From: Henckelia pumila | Taxonomy: Eukaryota > Streptophyta > Magnoliopsida > Lamiales > Gesneriaceae | Assembly (NCBI RefSeq): GCF_033568475.1 | Contig: NC_133123.1 | Coordinates: forward strand, 24,910,622-24,974,621 | Reading direction: 5' to 3' | Length of the DNA stretch: 64,000 nucleotides | In this document: positions 11,972-21,856 of the stretch, piece by piece | Position numbering within the stretch: position 1 is the stretch's first letter | Layout: every line of letters starts with the position of its first letter | Translations under genes and position numbers: made by a program | Notes under the pieces: generated by a model | What the model was told of the DNA's origin: nothing | The model's database searches: none | Seen by the model: the letters and a program-made list of their open reading frames with translations, nothing else

Positions 11972-13326
11972 ATGAGAGGAGGAAGGAAGAATCTTAAGAG
12001 GGCAGTCACGGAAGATATAGTGACTCTACTGCAAGGTCAAAGTATAATGCAAGTTGTGGACCTCAGGGGATCCAATCTTATTGAGGTAGCTGCTTTCTTG
12101 TATGTGGATTTTTTTTTAAAAAGTTACAGGTTTTGCTGATGCTCAAGTAACTATATGTGAATTGGGAAGGTGATGGACGTGAAAGGGCAGAAATTATTAG
12201 CAATTTTCCCAGCAAAGTTCCAGAAAAGCATGTGGTTTAAACGAGGTATGGTGCACGGAAATCAGATAAAATTTTGAAATTTCAGCAGACCTTATTTACT
12301 TAAAGGCTTTAAAATTAGGTTCCTCATTGGTTTGGGCAATGTTTCTGATATTGTGATCCTTTTCCTGAAAAGTTCATTATCCTACCTTGAAACACGAATG
12401 ACTTACATGATATAGGATTGCTTCTTGTTTTTCTCATGTCTAGGGAGTTTTATCATGGTTGATGAAAGTGGGAGAGAAGAGGCTGCCGAATCTGGTAGAA
12501 AAGTGGGAGGCATTGTTACCCAAGTTCTTTATCACGACCAAGTTCGTCTGCTTCAAAAATCACCAGAATGGTTTGTTCCCTCTCTCTCTCTCTCTCTCAT
12601 GGTTCCTAGAGTTACAATGGACCCAAAGAGTCAAGCATAAAGGCTTTCCCACCACCTGTTTTTTCATGAACAAAACTCGGACCTGTTTAAGGGAAATAGA
12701 ATCGTTTGCTTATGTATGTATATTTTTTGTACTGTTGGATATATGTATATATGCGTGTTCTTAATCTGTTTACCATCATATTTAGATGATCAAATGCCTG
12801 AATTCTGATATGTGGGTTTTAATTTGCACTGATGAAACCCTCTGTTGTGTGTTTAAAGAAACAATTTTTTTAACTTGTTATTCAGTACTTCCTTAATTTC
12901 ATTCGCAGCTTGTGACCTTGTTACAATGATTTTTCTAGAGAAAAGTTTTCATAGTGTTTGCATGATTGAGGTGTTTGTATCTTATCAATTCATTTCAACA
13001 TCAAGAAGAATTTATTATAAGTTGATTAGATGGTTTGTTTGTCCATATATCCACAACTGGCCCGAGTTTGTGAGGAAGGGGAATAAATTATTTTCATACC
13101 TGTGCTCGTTGGTTCCTCTCGATGCAGGCCACAGATTTTTAGATCCATTCCCCAAGAAGACTCCAAGCTGCAATTGCAGTCAAATACTTCCCAAATCGAC
13201 GATGAAAGTTCTAGTGGGGATGATGGACTTCCTCCTTTGGAAGCCAACACGAACAGGCTAAATCCCATGGGATCCCATGTCGACACCGAGTCAGATTCGG
13301 ATTCGGATTCTGATACAAATTTTTAA
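11972..13326 (+). CDS. EIF1AD: EIF1AD-like S1/IF1-fold protein
   Basis: Coding exons 11972-12085, 12170-12245, 12444-12570 and 13128-13326; all junctions are GT-AG and the join encodes 171 aa. The protein starts MRGGRKNLKRAV, has a basic N-terminus, then an OB fold of the S1/IF1a type (about residues 15-105) with the GQ-x(3)-VVDLRGSN and FPAKFQKSMWFKRG segments typical of eukaryotic EIF1AD proteins. An acidic Ser/Asp tail follows (about 120-171, ending with SDSD repeats). Family members are small nuclear/cytoplasmic RNA-binding proteins related to eIF1A and implicated in late 40S maturation; the plant role is inferred. The exon 3 to 4 join splits a Trp codon (TG|G). The gene appears intact. 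Confidence 0.92.
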
Positions 13327-13752
13327 GCTTCTTGACAGATTGTAATATAATAGAATTCACGCATTCTTAAAATACCCAGGTAACTTATTTTTGTCGAGAC
13401 CATGTCCCCAAATATGCCTTAATTTGTTATCTCTATATATGCTTAAGCTTTGAGCTGCGTTGAGCAATATAGAGTGCCTATTGCCTATTGAGATCTTAGT
13501 ACATCCCTTGAAGTCGAATTGATATAGTGCTCTTTTTTTTTTTTCTTTTTTTTCATGATGATCAAGTACCAACTAGGTCTGCGTGCAATGTAATTTCAAT
13601 TTTTTTTTCCCATTCATTAAATATGATGTCAATTTTTTTTTCCTTCACTCAAGACGTTTGAATTTAGACATGTAAACAGATGGTTAAAAAGAACTTATAA
13701 TTATCTCTCTTTGTTCTTATAACATACTATTAGCTAATAGTAACATTTATAT

Positions 13753-13886
13753 GAGACGGTTTTATTCGTGAAACAAGTTAATTTTATTCATATTTATAAT
13801 AATAATTAATTAATATTTTTGACATAAAATGTAATATTTTTTAATGGATAATTCATATAAGAGATCCGTCTTAAAAAATGACTCTT
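13753..13886. mobile_element. MITE copy (GAGACGG family), copy A
   Basis: Starts GAGACGGTTTTATTCGTG, contains AAAATGTAATATTTTTTAATG and ends near AGATCCGTCTTA. It is roughly the inverse of the copy at 13971-14115 and related to the one in the SufC intron. No coding frame. Confidence 0.6.
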
Positions 13887-13970
13887 GAACCGTTTCATTG
13901 AAGTTTTTGTTATTAGTTAAATCCTAGACATAAAAAATCATGTGCAATAATCGATGACAAAAATTTATAT

Positions 13971-14115
13971 GAGACGGTTTCAAGTGTTATTTTTTTGAAA
14001 CGGGTTTTTTATATGAGTTATACATTAAAAAATATTACATTTTATGTTAAAAGTATTATTTATTGTTATAAATATAGATAGGATTGATCCGTCTTACGTA
14101 TGAGACCGTCTCATA
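13971..14115. mobile_element. MITE copy (GAGACGG family), copy B
   Basis: Left end GAGACGGTTTCAAG, right end CGTATGAGACCGTCTCATA. The internal ATTACATTTTATGTTAAAAG block is the reverse complement of the block in copy A, so A and B form an inverted pair. Confidence 0.65.
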
Positions 14116-14133
14116 GGAGTGTTATTTATAATC

Positions 14134-14134
14134 G

Positions 14135-14177
<43 letters not shown>
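14134..14177. repeat. TA microsatellite
   Basis: About 20 TA repeats directly after MITE copy B. Confidence 0.9.
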
Positions 14178-14179
<2 letters not shown>

Positions 14180-14430
14180 CTAATGTAAATATGAACAAAA
14201 AGAATTGAAAAACCATAGCATCAGAAGATCAGCTATATTTCTAATTTCTATGACCATTTAAATTCCTTTTCTCATCATGTTTAGTATCGTATAATCGATT
14301 GAATATCGAGTATAATGGTGAACTAAATTCAAAATTACCTGTTCCAGAATTGAAAGAGTTGTTTTTCGAACCATGATCATGCGGAGATTGAATGGAATAA
14401 TTAAAAGATGATTTAGGTAGTGTTTGCAAT

Positions 14431-14481
14431 CTCTAAAAATAAGTGTTTATGGAGAATATCCTTAAGCACTTATTTTTAGAG
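14431..14481. repeat. Short perfect inverted repeat
   Basis: CTCTAAAAATAAGTG (14431-14445) and its exact complement CACTTATTTTTAGAG (14467-14481) around a 21 nt loop. Probably the end of a degenerate foldback element. The rest of 13327-14812 has no gene and should include the SufC promoter. Confidence 0.6.
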
Positions 14482-14812
14482 TTTTAGATTTAGAGATTTT
14501 GGATTCTTGTATAAAAATATACTTAATTTGCTAAATATTATTTTATAAACTGTATAATCAAAATAAATTTATTAATCTAATTGAATTTCGATTTTTTCTA
14601 TCATTTATATTTTGTATATATAATATCCGAAAATCAAACCATATAGCTCCAGTTTAACATTGTATCCAAACTCCTTTAAAAAAAAAACAAACTCCTTTAA
14701 AAAAAAACATTTGTATCCAAACTATTTTTCGATTTTTTAAATATTCTAATCTGATATTGTGAATTTGGCGATACATAGGAGATACTTCTACACTACACGG
14801 CCATCTTTGCCA

Positions 14813-17800
14813 ATGGCTGCTCTCTGCACTCCAACCTTGACTTTCAGAAGCTCCGCCGCCGGCACCCACCGCCATCGTTTTATACGGACTCCTTGCACCC
14901 TGAGGCTCCGAGCCACAGTGGCTGTTGAGACTACGCCCTCCTCCGCCTCCGGCGGCGGCGGCATTCCGAAACTCCTGCTTGAAGTCAAAGATCTCTCCGC
15001 CGTAATCGTGGAATCCAAGCAGCCCATTCTTAAAGGCGTTAATCTCACAGTTAACGAAGGCGAGGTGCCTAATTTAAGTTTTTTTTTTAGATAAAAAAAA
15101 TTATGTCCATATGGTTGATTCCATTTTGCTCCATATGATAATTCTCTGTCCAAATTGATGCAATTATGATAAAACAGTAAAGTGGGGCTAAGTTGGATGG
15201 TATAGATGTTTAGTGGGCAAGATGATAGTTGGAGAATGAAATGGAATTTATCTTTCACAATCCTGCTGTATAATTTGAAGTTCACAATATTACGTGCCGT
15301 TTTATAAATACTATGCGGGAAGAAATTGACCTTTTTTGTGGGATTCAAATTTCTAGAAAGAATTCGTCTTTATGAATTTTATGCGGACAAGCACTGTATA
15401 ATTTTTGTTCCTCGGTGATGTATCGCAACTGTTGGAAGGATTCGAGTTCCATATTTTTGTAATCGTCATGGCCACTTTTATCCTGCGGCGTAGGTGTTCG
15501 AGAAATTTCTTAAACTAGATATCTTTTTTGCTTTCTTGCAAATTTTTGGTAAAACCTTTGTTTTGCAGATATTTTATTTTATTCGATAAAACATGTATAT
15601 TTTTAGTGAGACGAATTAATAATAGATATTGACACAAATAAAGGTTTTACTCTAATTCTAGTTGTAAGCGCATAGTTTTGCAGTTTCCTTGGCTCCTAAT
15701 TGGTTGTTGGATATGAAAGGTTCATGCTGTGATGGGGAAGAATGGATCTGGGAAGAGTACATTCGCAAAGGTAAGTGCCTTTTTTGTAGTTATTTGCGAA
15801 TTTTGATATTGTAGTTTTCAGGCACACAAAGAATGAGTCGAGAATGTGATCCTTGTAGTCGAACTCAAGTTTCAATTGCTTTATGTCATTGGGCTGAATT
15901 GAGCTCATACAAGCTGATCATATGAATTTTGGGTCAAGAACAACTTTGAGTTATTCTATTAAATATAAATCCTTCAAGCTTGTACTTTAGGCTTTAGGTA
16001 GTCTAAGTTGTTCCAAATCTTTTCTGCATGAATGTTTTAGTGACGCAGGTATCGATCAGATTAGTAGGATCTCTGCTTATTTGATTTTTTTTAATAATTA
16101 GTTCTTCCATTTTAAACAGATTAATTAAATGTGTACTCATTATTGTGTTTTTAATTGATGATGAGGATTCCTGTTTGACATGGACGTGGGTATAATGAAT
16201 TTGGTACAACTAGAGCAAATAAATACATCTGTCATTCTGCCTTAATTTCTATTGTATGGCTTTTGCTTGTTTTTATTAAACTAATGATCGATAAATAATT
16301 TGATTTCCTTGACCATTTATTTGATTTTTTTTAAAATGGAGAGAAGTCTAAGTAAGCTGTCATTGTTTGGTCATTGTCTTTTTTTCTTTTTTTTCTTTTT
16401 TGGAAAAATACAGCCATGTTAATTCTGATCTTTGTTTTCTATGATTGAATGCTTCTTTATCATTTTAGTTTATACTACACTGGGAGAAAAACTCCTACTA
16501 TAGCTTACGTTATAGATATATAATGTATCAGTATAGCTAAGGTTTGTTTCTTTATTAAGATTCTGTTTTATGATTTGATTCTTTTAGGTCCTTGTTGGTC
16601 ATCCAGATTATGAAATTACAGGAGGCAGTGTAACGTATAAAGGTCAAGATTTGTTGGCGATGGAACCTGAGGAAAGAGCTTTGGCTGGATTGTTTATGAG
16701 TTTCCAGTCTCCTGTTGAGATTCCTGGAGTTAGCAATATCGACTTCTTGAACATGGCATACAATGCTCGAAGGAGAAAACTTGGGCTTCCAGAGCTTGGG
16801 CCAATTGAGGTTGTTGTTTGATAATTTAGTTTGATTTCTGATTTTCCTACGAACCTTTATATGCATCATCAAGATTTTAATCTTCTTTGCAGTTCTATGG
16901 TTATGTGGCACCTAAGCTTGAGATTGTGAATATGAAGATAGAGTTTTTGAATAGAAATGTCAATGAAGGCTTTAGTGGCGGAGAACGGAAGCGCAATGAG
17001 ATTTTACAACTTGCGGTATAGTACGAAATAGTGCAGACTGATTATATTTTTTCTGACTGGATTTTGTGCAATTTGCTATATTATTTTAGAAGGGTGGCAC
17101 TTTCTCTATCACACTTGTACTCTATTCAATTGAATGTGGCAACTGTTAAGGCTTAAGCTATTCAGTGCCTTCAGGTTTGTGTCAATCGCCAAAAGGAAAA
17201 GTAAACTATTTAAGTTCCTCTTTTTTACAGGTTCTTGGTGCAGACATGGCCATATTGGATGAAATTGATTCTGGTTTAGACGTTGATGCTCTTCGAGATG
17301 TAGCGAAATCAGTTAACGGGCTTCTGACTCCCAACAATTCAATTTTGTTGATCACCCACTATCTACGTCTTTTGGAATTCATTAAACCAACCTATATTCA
17401 CATAATGGTAATCAAATTATATTGATGCAGCAAGTATATTGAGACATTGGTTACGATGGACTTGTGTAAGCAATGAGTCAGTCTCTTGAAGTTTTCCATT
17501 TATATAGTTTTCCCTTTTTTTATAAGAGAAGGACTCCTGTGAGACGGTCTCACGTATCTTTGTCCGTGAGACGGGTTAACCCTAACCATTTTTAATGTAA
17601 AAAGTAATACTTTTGATATAAAAAGTAGTAATTTTTCATGGGTGATCCAAATAAGAGACATGTCTCACAAAATTGAATCGAGACGTCTCACAGGAGTTTT
17701 TGTGTTTGTGTAATTGTCAAAAGTATGGTCTGTCATTCTAAATCTATCTCAAACTCATTTTTTTGGCCCACATATAGCTGTCGTTAACGAACGTAGACAC

Positions 17801-18014
17801 GTGTCCTAAAAATTATAGCCCGTCAAAGCTTGTTGTTTAGCGATGCTAAACCTGGGGATGTGCTTTATGCATTTTGCTCTTTACATGAAAAGTTGTTTGG
17901 TTTATGCATAAACTGTTTCTTTTGCAGGAAAATGGCAGGATAGTGAAGACTGGGGATGTTTCCTTGGCCGAAATTCTGGAGAAAGAAGGATACAAGGCAA
18001 TTTCTGCTGCCTAG
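14813..18014 (+). CDS. ABCI6: Plastid SufC-type ABC ATPase (Fe-S cluster assembly)
   Basis: Six exons: 14813-15064, 15720-15770, 16588-16809, 16893-17015, 17231-17407 and 17928-18014; total 303 aa with GT-AG joins in frame. The ATG at 14813 fits; the frame extends upstream only to a GTG. Residues 1-40 are Ser/Thr/Arg-rich and look like a chloroplast transit peptide. ABC motifs: Walker [10 protein letters not shown] at 90-98, Q-loop Q141, signature SGGERKR from 203, Walker B ending D226-E227, H-loop H259. SufC is the soluble ATPase of the SufBCD scaffold that builds Fe-S clusters in plastids, so no membrane segments are expected and none is seen. The short second exon carries exactly the Walker A loop. 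Intron 5 holds a MITE. Confidence 0.96.
17533..17697. mobile_element. MITE copy (GAGACGG family) in SufC intron 5
   Basis: Terminal inverted repeat ACTCCTGTGAGACGGTCTC at the left; the complement of the right end differs by one base. Internally it has GTGAGACGGGTTAACCCTA and a GTAATACTTTT block. The best-preserved copy of this family in the window; it lies wholly inside intron 17408-17927. Confidence 0.8.
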
Positions 18015-18895
18015 TTTTTGACAGGAACCTGGGATATTCCTCTGGTAGTGACTTATACACTGCCTATATTATATAACTTGCAAGTAGTTTATATTTCTTT
18101 CCGTTCCTCTAGATGGTCCGGTCCTTGTTTCACGAAAATTATGAATATGTTTGCTTCCATAGGCACCAGACGTGGAAGTAGAAAAGAGCTTTTGAATTCA
18201 TTTTTGACAATGAAGATCATGTGTTGCTAGGCAATTCCTCATGTAACAAATGGATCAATTCGTCGTCGATAGTTTTGACTTGGAGTCTAGTTGTTTATCA
18301 TTCTCGTGCTAGTGCTGTATAGTTGCGCTCGTCATTCCTTAGGGTCGTGATTGTACAATAAGTTATATTGATGCGTGATTCCAACAGTGTGTCGCTCCGG
18401 GTTTATCTGCACTCTGATGATGCATACGAGTTGTACGATTGGAGTCTTTAGTATCTTGCTTTGGAAATGGACGAATCTTGGTTTAATCTCGAGTTGTGTA
18501 TTGGGGGGGTGTTAGCATTGAAATTTTGCACCAATTTTCACAGTTGTCCTGTTTTTTTTTTTTTTATTTTTTTTTATTTTTTATTTTGATCAATTGGAGT
18601 GGCATTCTATTATTTATTTATTTTTGGTTTTATTTTTTTAATAATAACATACGAGGATTGGGTTTCGTAGCTAGCTATTCTTGTCATTTGTTATATATTA
18701 TCAATTATCATCATTGATAATCTTTGCATGTATTAATTATTTATTACAAGTACTTATAACAAATTTGTTAACTTTTCAAGATGCAATTAAAAAATCCAAT
18801 TGATATTCAGATTTTGTAAAATATATGATATTCTTAATGTTTCAAAAGAAAATTTAAAAATGCGCCATTTTGAAGAACGGAAAAAAAAAAAAGAA
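18015..18895. other. SufC 3' region and gene-free AT-rich DNA
   Basis: The first 400 bases are probably SufC 3' UTR. T-rich tracts lie at 18550-18640. I see no further gene. Confidence 0.6.
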
Positions 18896-19238
18896 GTTCT
18901 CTTAGATATAATAAGGGACCGTGCCGGTTTTAGTATGATAAATTTACCCAAGCTGTCACACAATTCTTTCGTTTTGGGATTGAAGCAACATATTTGGCAG
19001 CTTAAATATAATTTTAAAAAAAAAGTATATGGTTGTTTTTGTTAAATTATTTTATTTTTTTTAGAAGGGAGTTAAATTATTTTTAGTAGCTTAAATATAA
19101 TAAAAATTGATCAATATTATACCTTACGTGTCTCACTTATTTAATATATAATAATATAATATTCTCTTATCAATCTCGTCTCTATTAAATTAAAATCATC
19201 AACACTCTCATTTAATAAAATCGAACTGGAAAAAAAAA
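18896..19238. repeat. 343 bp tandem duplication, copy 1
   Basis: Starts GTTCTCTTAGATATAATAAG and ends in an A-run after AATCGAACTGG. The same sequence starts again at 19239 with only a few changes (for example GGGACC to GGGATC). No coding frame. Confidence 0.9.
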
Positions 19239-19374
19239 GTTCTCTTAGATATAATAAGGGATCGTGCCGGTTTTAGTATGATAAATTTACCCAAGCTGTC
19301 ACACAATTCTTTCGTTTTGGGATTGAAGCAACATATTTGGTAGCTTAAATATAATTTTTAAAAAAAGTATATGG
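19239..19374. repeat. 343 bp tandem duplication, copy 2, left part
   Basis: The first about 136 bp of copy 2, cut by copia element 2 at the duplicated TATGG (19370-19374). Confidence 0.9.
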
Positions 19375-19654
19375 TGTTGAAAATATATATAAATATATTA
19401 TTATTTATTGTTGAATGTTGAAGGTTGAAAGTTGAAAATTGAGTTGTAAAATATTGAAAATTAGTGTGTGATGATGTAATTAATGATGTATTAATTTTTG
19501 ACTAATCTCCAATTGAGATCTATAAATAGGTCTCTCCATTTGTGTAGAAAAATACAATTGTGAAGAGAGAAAAATTTTATAAAGTGTAGAATTTGATAAA
19601 TTTTGAGTTTTTGAGTTTTTACTTTTTACCGTAAATTTTTACTTTTTCACAACA
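19375..19654 (+). repeat. 5' LTR of copia element 2
   Basis: Contains a good TATA box (CTATAAATAGG near 19520) and starts with degenerate GTTGAATGTTGAAGGTTGAA repeats. Ends TTTTTCACAACA. Confidence 0.96.
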
Positions 19655-19667
19655 CGTTATCAGCACG
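19655..19667 (+). other. Putative primer binding site of copia element 2
   Basis: CGTTATCAGCACG directly after the LTR. It resembles but does not match the usual initiator-Met site TGGTATCAGAGC; the tRNA primer is uncertain. The same site follows the LTR of the decayed relative at 39093. Confidence 0.55.
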
Positions 19668-19843
19668 ATCGCTCGAAGGTTCTCTATATTTTCCGACGCT
19701 CCAAAATACAAGAAGAAGTCAAAAATATTCAACAAGTAAGAATTTTTATTTTACTGTTTATATATTTTTATTGTGTATATATTAATATATAATATCATGT
19801 TATGAAAAAAATAAGTTTTTTTTCAAAACTTGTTATAAATCTT

Positions 19844-19875
19844 GGGAGGATGTTAAGACGACATCCCACACTCCC
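19844..19875 (+). promoter_or_regulatory. Conserved leader stem-loop
   Basis: GGGAGGATGT...ACATCCCACACTCCC can pair as GGATGT/ACATCC with outer GGGA/TCCC. It is followed by GGTAAGG, a splice-donor-like sequence. The decayed relative (39283-39320) keeps both. Function unknown; a packaging, dimerisation or splicing signal is possible. Confidence 0.5.
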
Positions 19876-19979
19876 GGTAAGGGATACGACAAGTATAAAA
19901 GCCTCTAAGGTTTTTAAACAATAACGTGATATATATTTATTATGTATATATATTAACTATATTAATATATAATTTCATG

Positions 19980-20235
19980 TTATTATATAAAAGGTTGTCT
20001 ATGACACTGACCTTATAATAACGTGATATGATATATATTATTGTGTATTTATATACTAACCATATTTGTATAATCTCATGTTATTATATAAAAGGTTGTC
20101 TACGACACCGATCTTATAATAATGTGATATGATATACTATACCTGACTTTATACTAACCATATTGGTATAATTTCACAACATTATATAAAAGGCTGTCTA
20201 CGACACCGATCTTATAATAATGTGATATGATATAC
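19980..20235 (+). repeat. Tandem stem-loop units in the copia leader
   Basis: Three units of about 100 bp, each with TTATATAAAAGG(T/C)TGTCTA, GACAC(T/C)GA(C/T)CTTATAATAA and GTGATATGATATA (anchors at about 19991, 20092 and 20190). TTATAATAACGTGA and TCTCATGTTATTATATAA are complementary, so each unit can fold. The relative at 39360-39540 has fewer units. Confidence 0.7.
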
Positions 20236-20370
20236 ATAATTATTTAACTATGATTATCATTATATGCATTACATGATTATCACGAATTTTTATTCAACAC
20301 ATACTCAATTTTTTCTTTACCCCCAACGGTCACAAACGGTAACAAAACGGCTAGTTTTTGCCCTATAAAT

Positions 20371-20625
20371 ATGTTCACTCAAACTCATTTTCAATCACAC
20401 CAAATTCATTCTTTCTCTCAAAATATTTTATCCTCGGTTTTTTTTTCGAAGATGGAGATGATGACATTTATAAGGATATTTTTCATAACGACTATGATCA
20501 TCATGCTCACGAGTCTTTTACTCACCAGCGATTTTCCAACACATATTTTTTCTCTATTTGTATACGCACTTGTAATTTACGTTCTTCCATTATTTTGTAT
20601 TGTCATATTTATGGAAATTAACTAA
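20371..20625 (+). CDS. Small hydrophobic leader ORF (84 codons, doubtful)
   Basis: ATG at 20371 sits directly after a TATAAAT motif. The last about 57 codons (from the in-frame ATG at 20452) encode two hydrophobic stretches separated by TSDFPTH, resembling a two-helix membrane peptide. It lies inside the putative leader intron upstream of gag. In the decayed relative the frame is broken, and all six differences in the best-aligned 105 bases change an amino acid, so I see no sign of coding constraint. Probably not a real gene, but recorded because the sequence is conserved. Confidence 0.2.
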   Translation: MFTQTHFQSHQIHSFSQNILSSVFFSKMEMMTFIRIFFITTMIIMLTSLLLTSDFPTHIFSLFVYALVIYVLPLFCIVIFMEIN

Positions 20626-20655
20626 TAAAATGCATTGTTATTTTCTAGTACCACC

Positions 20656-21696
20656 ATGTCGAACTTGGCGAAACTCGAATTCATTGCACTTGATATAACC
20701 GGAAAGAATTATATGCCATGGACCCTCGATGTAGAAATGCATCTCGAGTCATTGGGTCTTAACGAAACTATCAAAGAAAATAACATATCATCCTCACAAG
20801 ATAAAGCAAAAGCGATGATATTTTTACGCAGACATCTTGATGAGGGGTTGAAATGTGAATATTTGACCGAAAAAGACCCAATGATTTTGTGGAAAGGGTT
20901 AAAAGAACGTTTTGAGCATATACGGGAAGTTATACTTCCGACCGCACGAGATGAATGGAATACTTTAAGATTCCAAGATTTTAAAAAGGTGAGTGATTAT
21001 AATTCTGCGATGTATCGAATTGTCTCACAGCTGAAATTTTGTGGGCATAATATTACTGAGATGGAAATGCTTGAAAAGACATTTTCCACATTCCACGCAT
21101 CAAATATAACTCTACAACAGCAATATAGAGTGCGTGGATTTTCAAGATACTCAGAACTCATCGCATGTTTACTCGTGGCGGAAAAGAATAATGAATTGCT
21201 CATGAGAAATCATCAGTCCAGACCTACTGGTTCAACGGCATTTCCTGAAGCAAATGTCGTAAGTAAAAATGAAAACCAAAATCAAAGATATAGACAAGAT
21301 TTTGGTCGAGGTCGTGGACGAGGACGTGGGCGTGGACGTGGGCGTAGAAATGATCGCGGTCGTGGTCGAGGCCGTGGATTTGAAAATAAAAGAGATAGTT
21401 ATTTCAATAACTCATCTCAAAGGAACGTCACGAACCACCCACAAAAGAGGCAGCATGATAATACGGGTGAAAATGAAAATCATCCAAAAAGAACTGAGAG
21501 TGTTTGTTATAGATGTGGCACTCCAGGACATTGGTCAAGAACTTGTCGAGCCCCTGAGCATCTGTGTAAGCTCTATAAAGATTCAATAAAGGGGAAAGAA
21601 AAAGAGACCAATTTTACTGAAAACATTGACCATGCAAGTGGTTCAATGAATTTAGATGCTGCCTACTTTTTGAATGATTTCGAAGATATTGATTAA
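20656..21696 (+). CDS. Gag of copia element 2 (346 aa)
   Basis: The ATG at 20656 has a strong ACCACC context and follows an acceptor-like TTATTTTCTAG (ends 20648). The protein has a UBN2-type copia gag domain over about residues 1-190, an extended Arg-Gly repeat tract at about 218-240, and a CX2CX4HX4C zinc knuckle (CYRCGTPGHWSRTC) from about 284. It forms the virus-like particle and binds the RNA. The frame ends in its own stop 160 nt before the pol ATG, in a different frame, so pol cannot be made by simple read-through. Confidence 0.92.
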   Translation: MSNLAKLEFIALDITGKNYMPWTLDVEMHLESLGLNETIKENNISSSQDKAKAMIFLRRHLDEGLKCEYLTEKDPMILWKGLKERFEHIREVILPTARDEWNTLRFQDFKKVSDYNSAMYRIVSQLKFCGHNITEMEMLEKTFSTFHASNITLQQQYRVRGFSRYSELIACLLVAEKNNELLMRNHQSRPTGSTAFPEANVVSKNENQNQRYRQDFGRGRGRGRGRGRGRRNDRGRGRGRGFENKRDSYFNNSSQRNVTNHPQKRQHDNTGENENHPKRTESVCYRCGTPGHWSRTCRAPEHLCKLYKDSIKGKEKETNFTENIDHASGSMNLDAAYFLNDFEDID

Positions 21697-21856
21697 ATGT
21701 ACTGGTGGGAAAAGAATGTAACAATGTAATTTTTATATTGTAAAACATATTATATTTTGCATGTATTGTTTTATTCTGCAATTAAATTGTAACATATTAT
21801 AATTTGCATGTATCTTTCTTAATTCATTTTATTGCATATTGTTTTTGAAGATCATT
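21697..21856 (+). other. Spacer between copia gag and pol
   Basis: 160 nt, strongly T/A-rich, with stops in the gag frame, ending TTGTTTTTGAAG seven bases before the pol ATG. This looks like a 3' splice site. The relative has the same arrangement at 40470-40588. No gene. Confidence 0.6.

Noticed and set aside
12425..13261. Long frames over EIF1AD exons 3 and 4
   Set aside because: The out-of-frame readings are shadows of exons whose true frame is fixed by the splice joins.
19980..20235. CRISPR-like array
   Set aside because: About 100 bp AT-rich units in a copia leader, without short constant repeats and unique spacers; a eukaryotic retroelement leader explains them.
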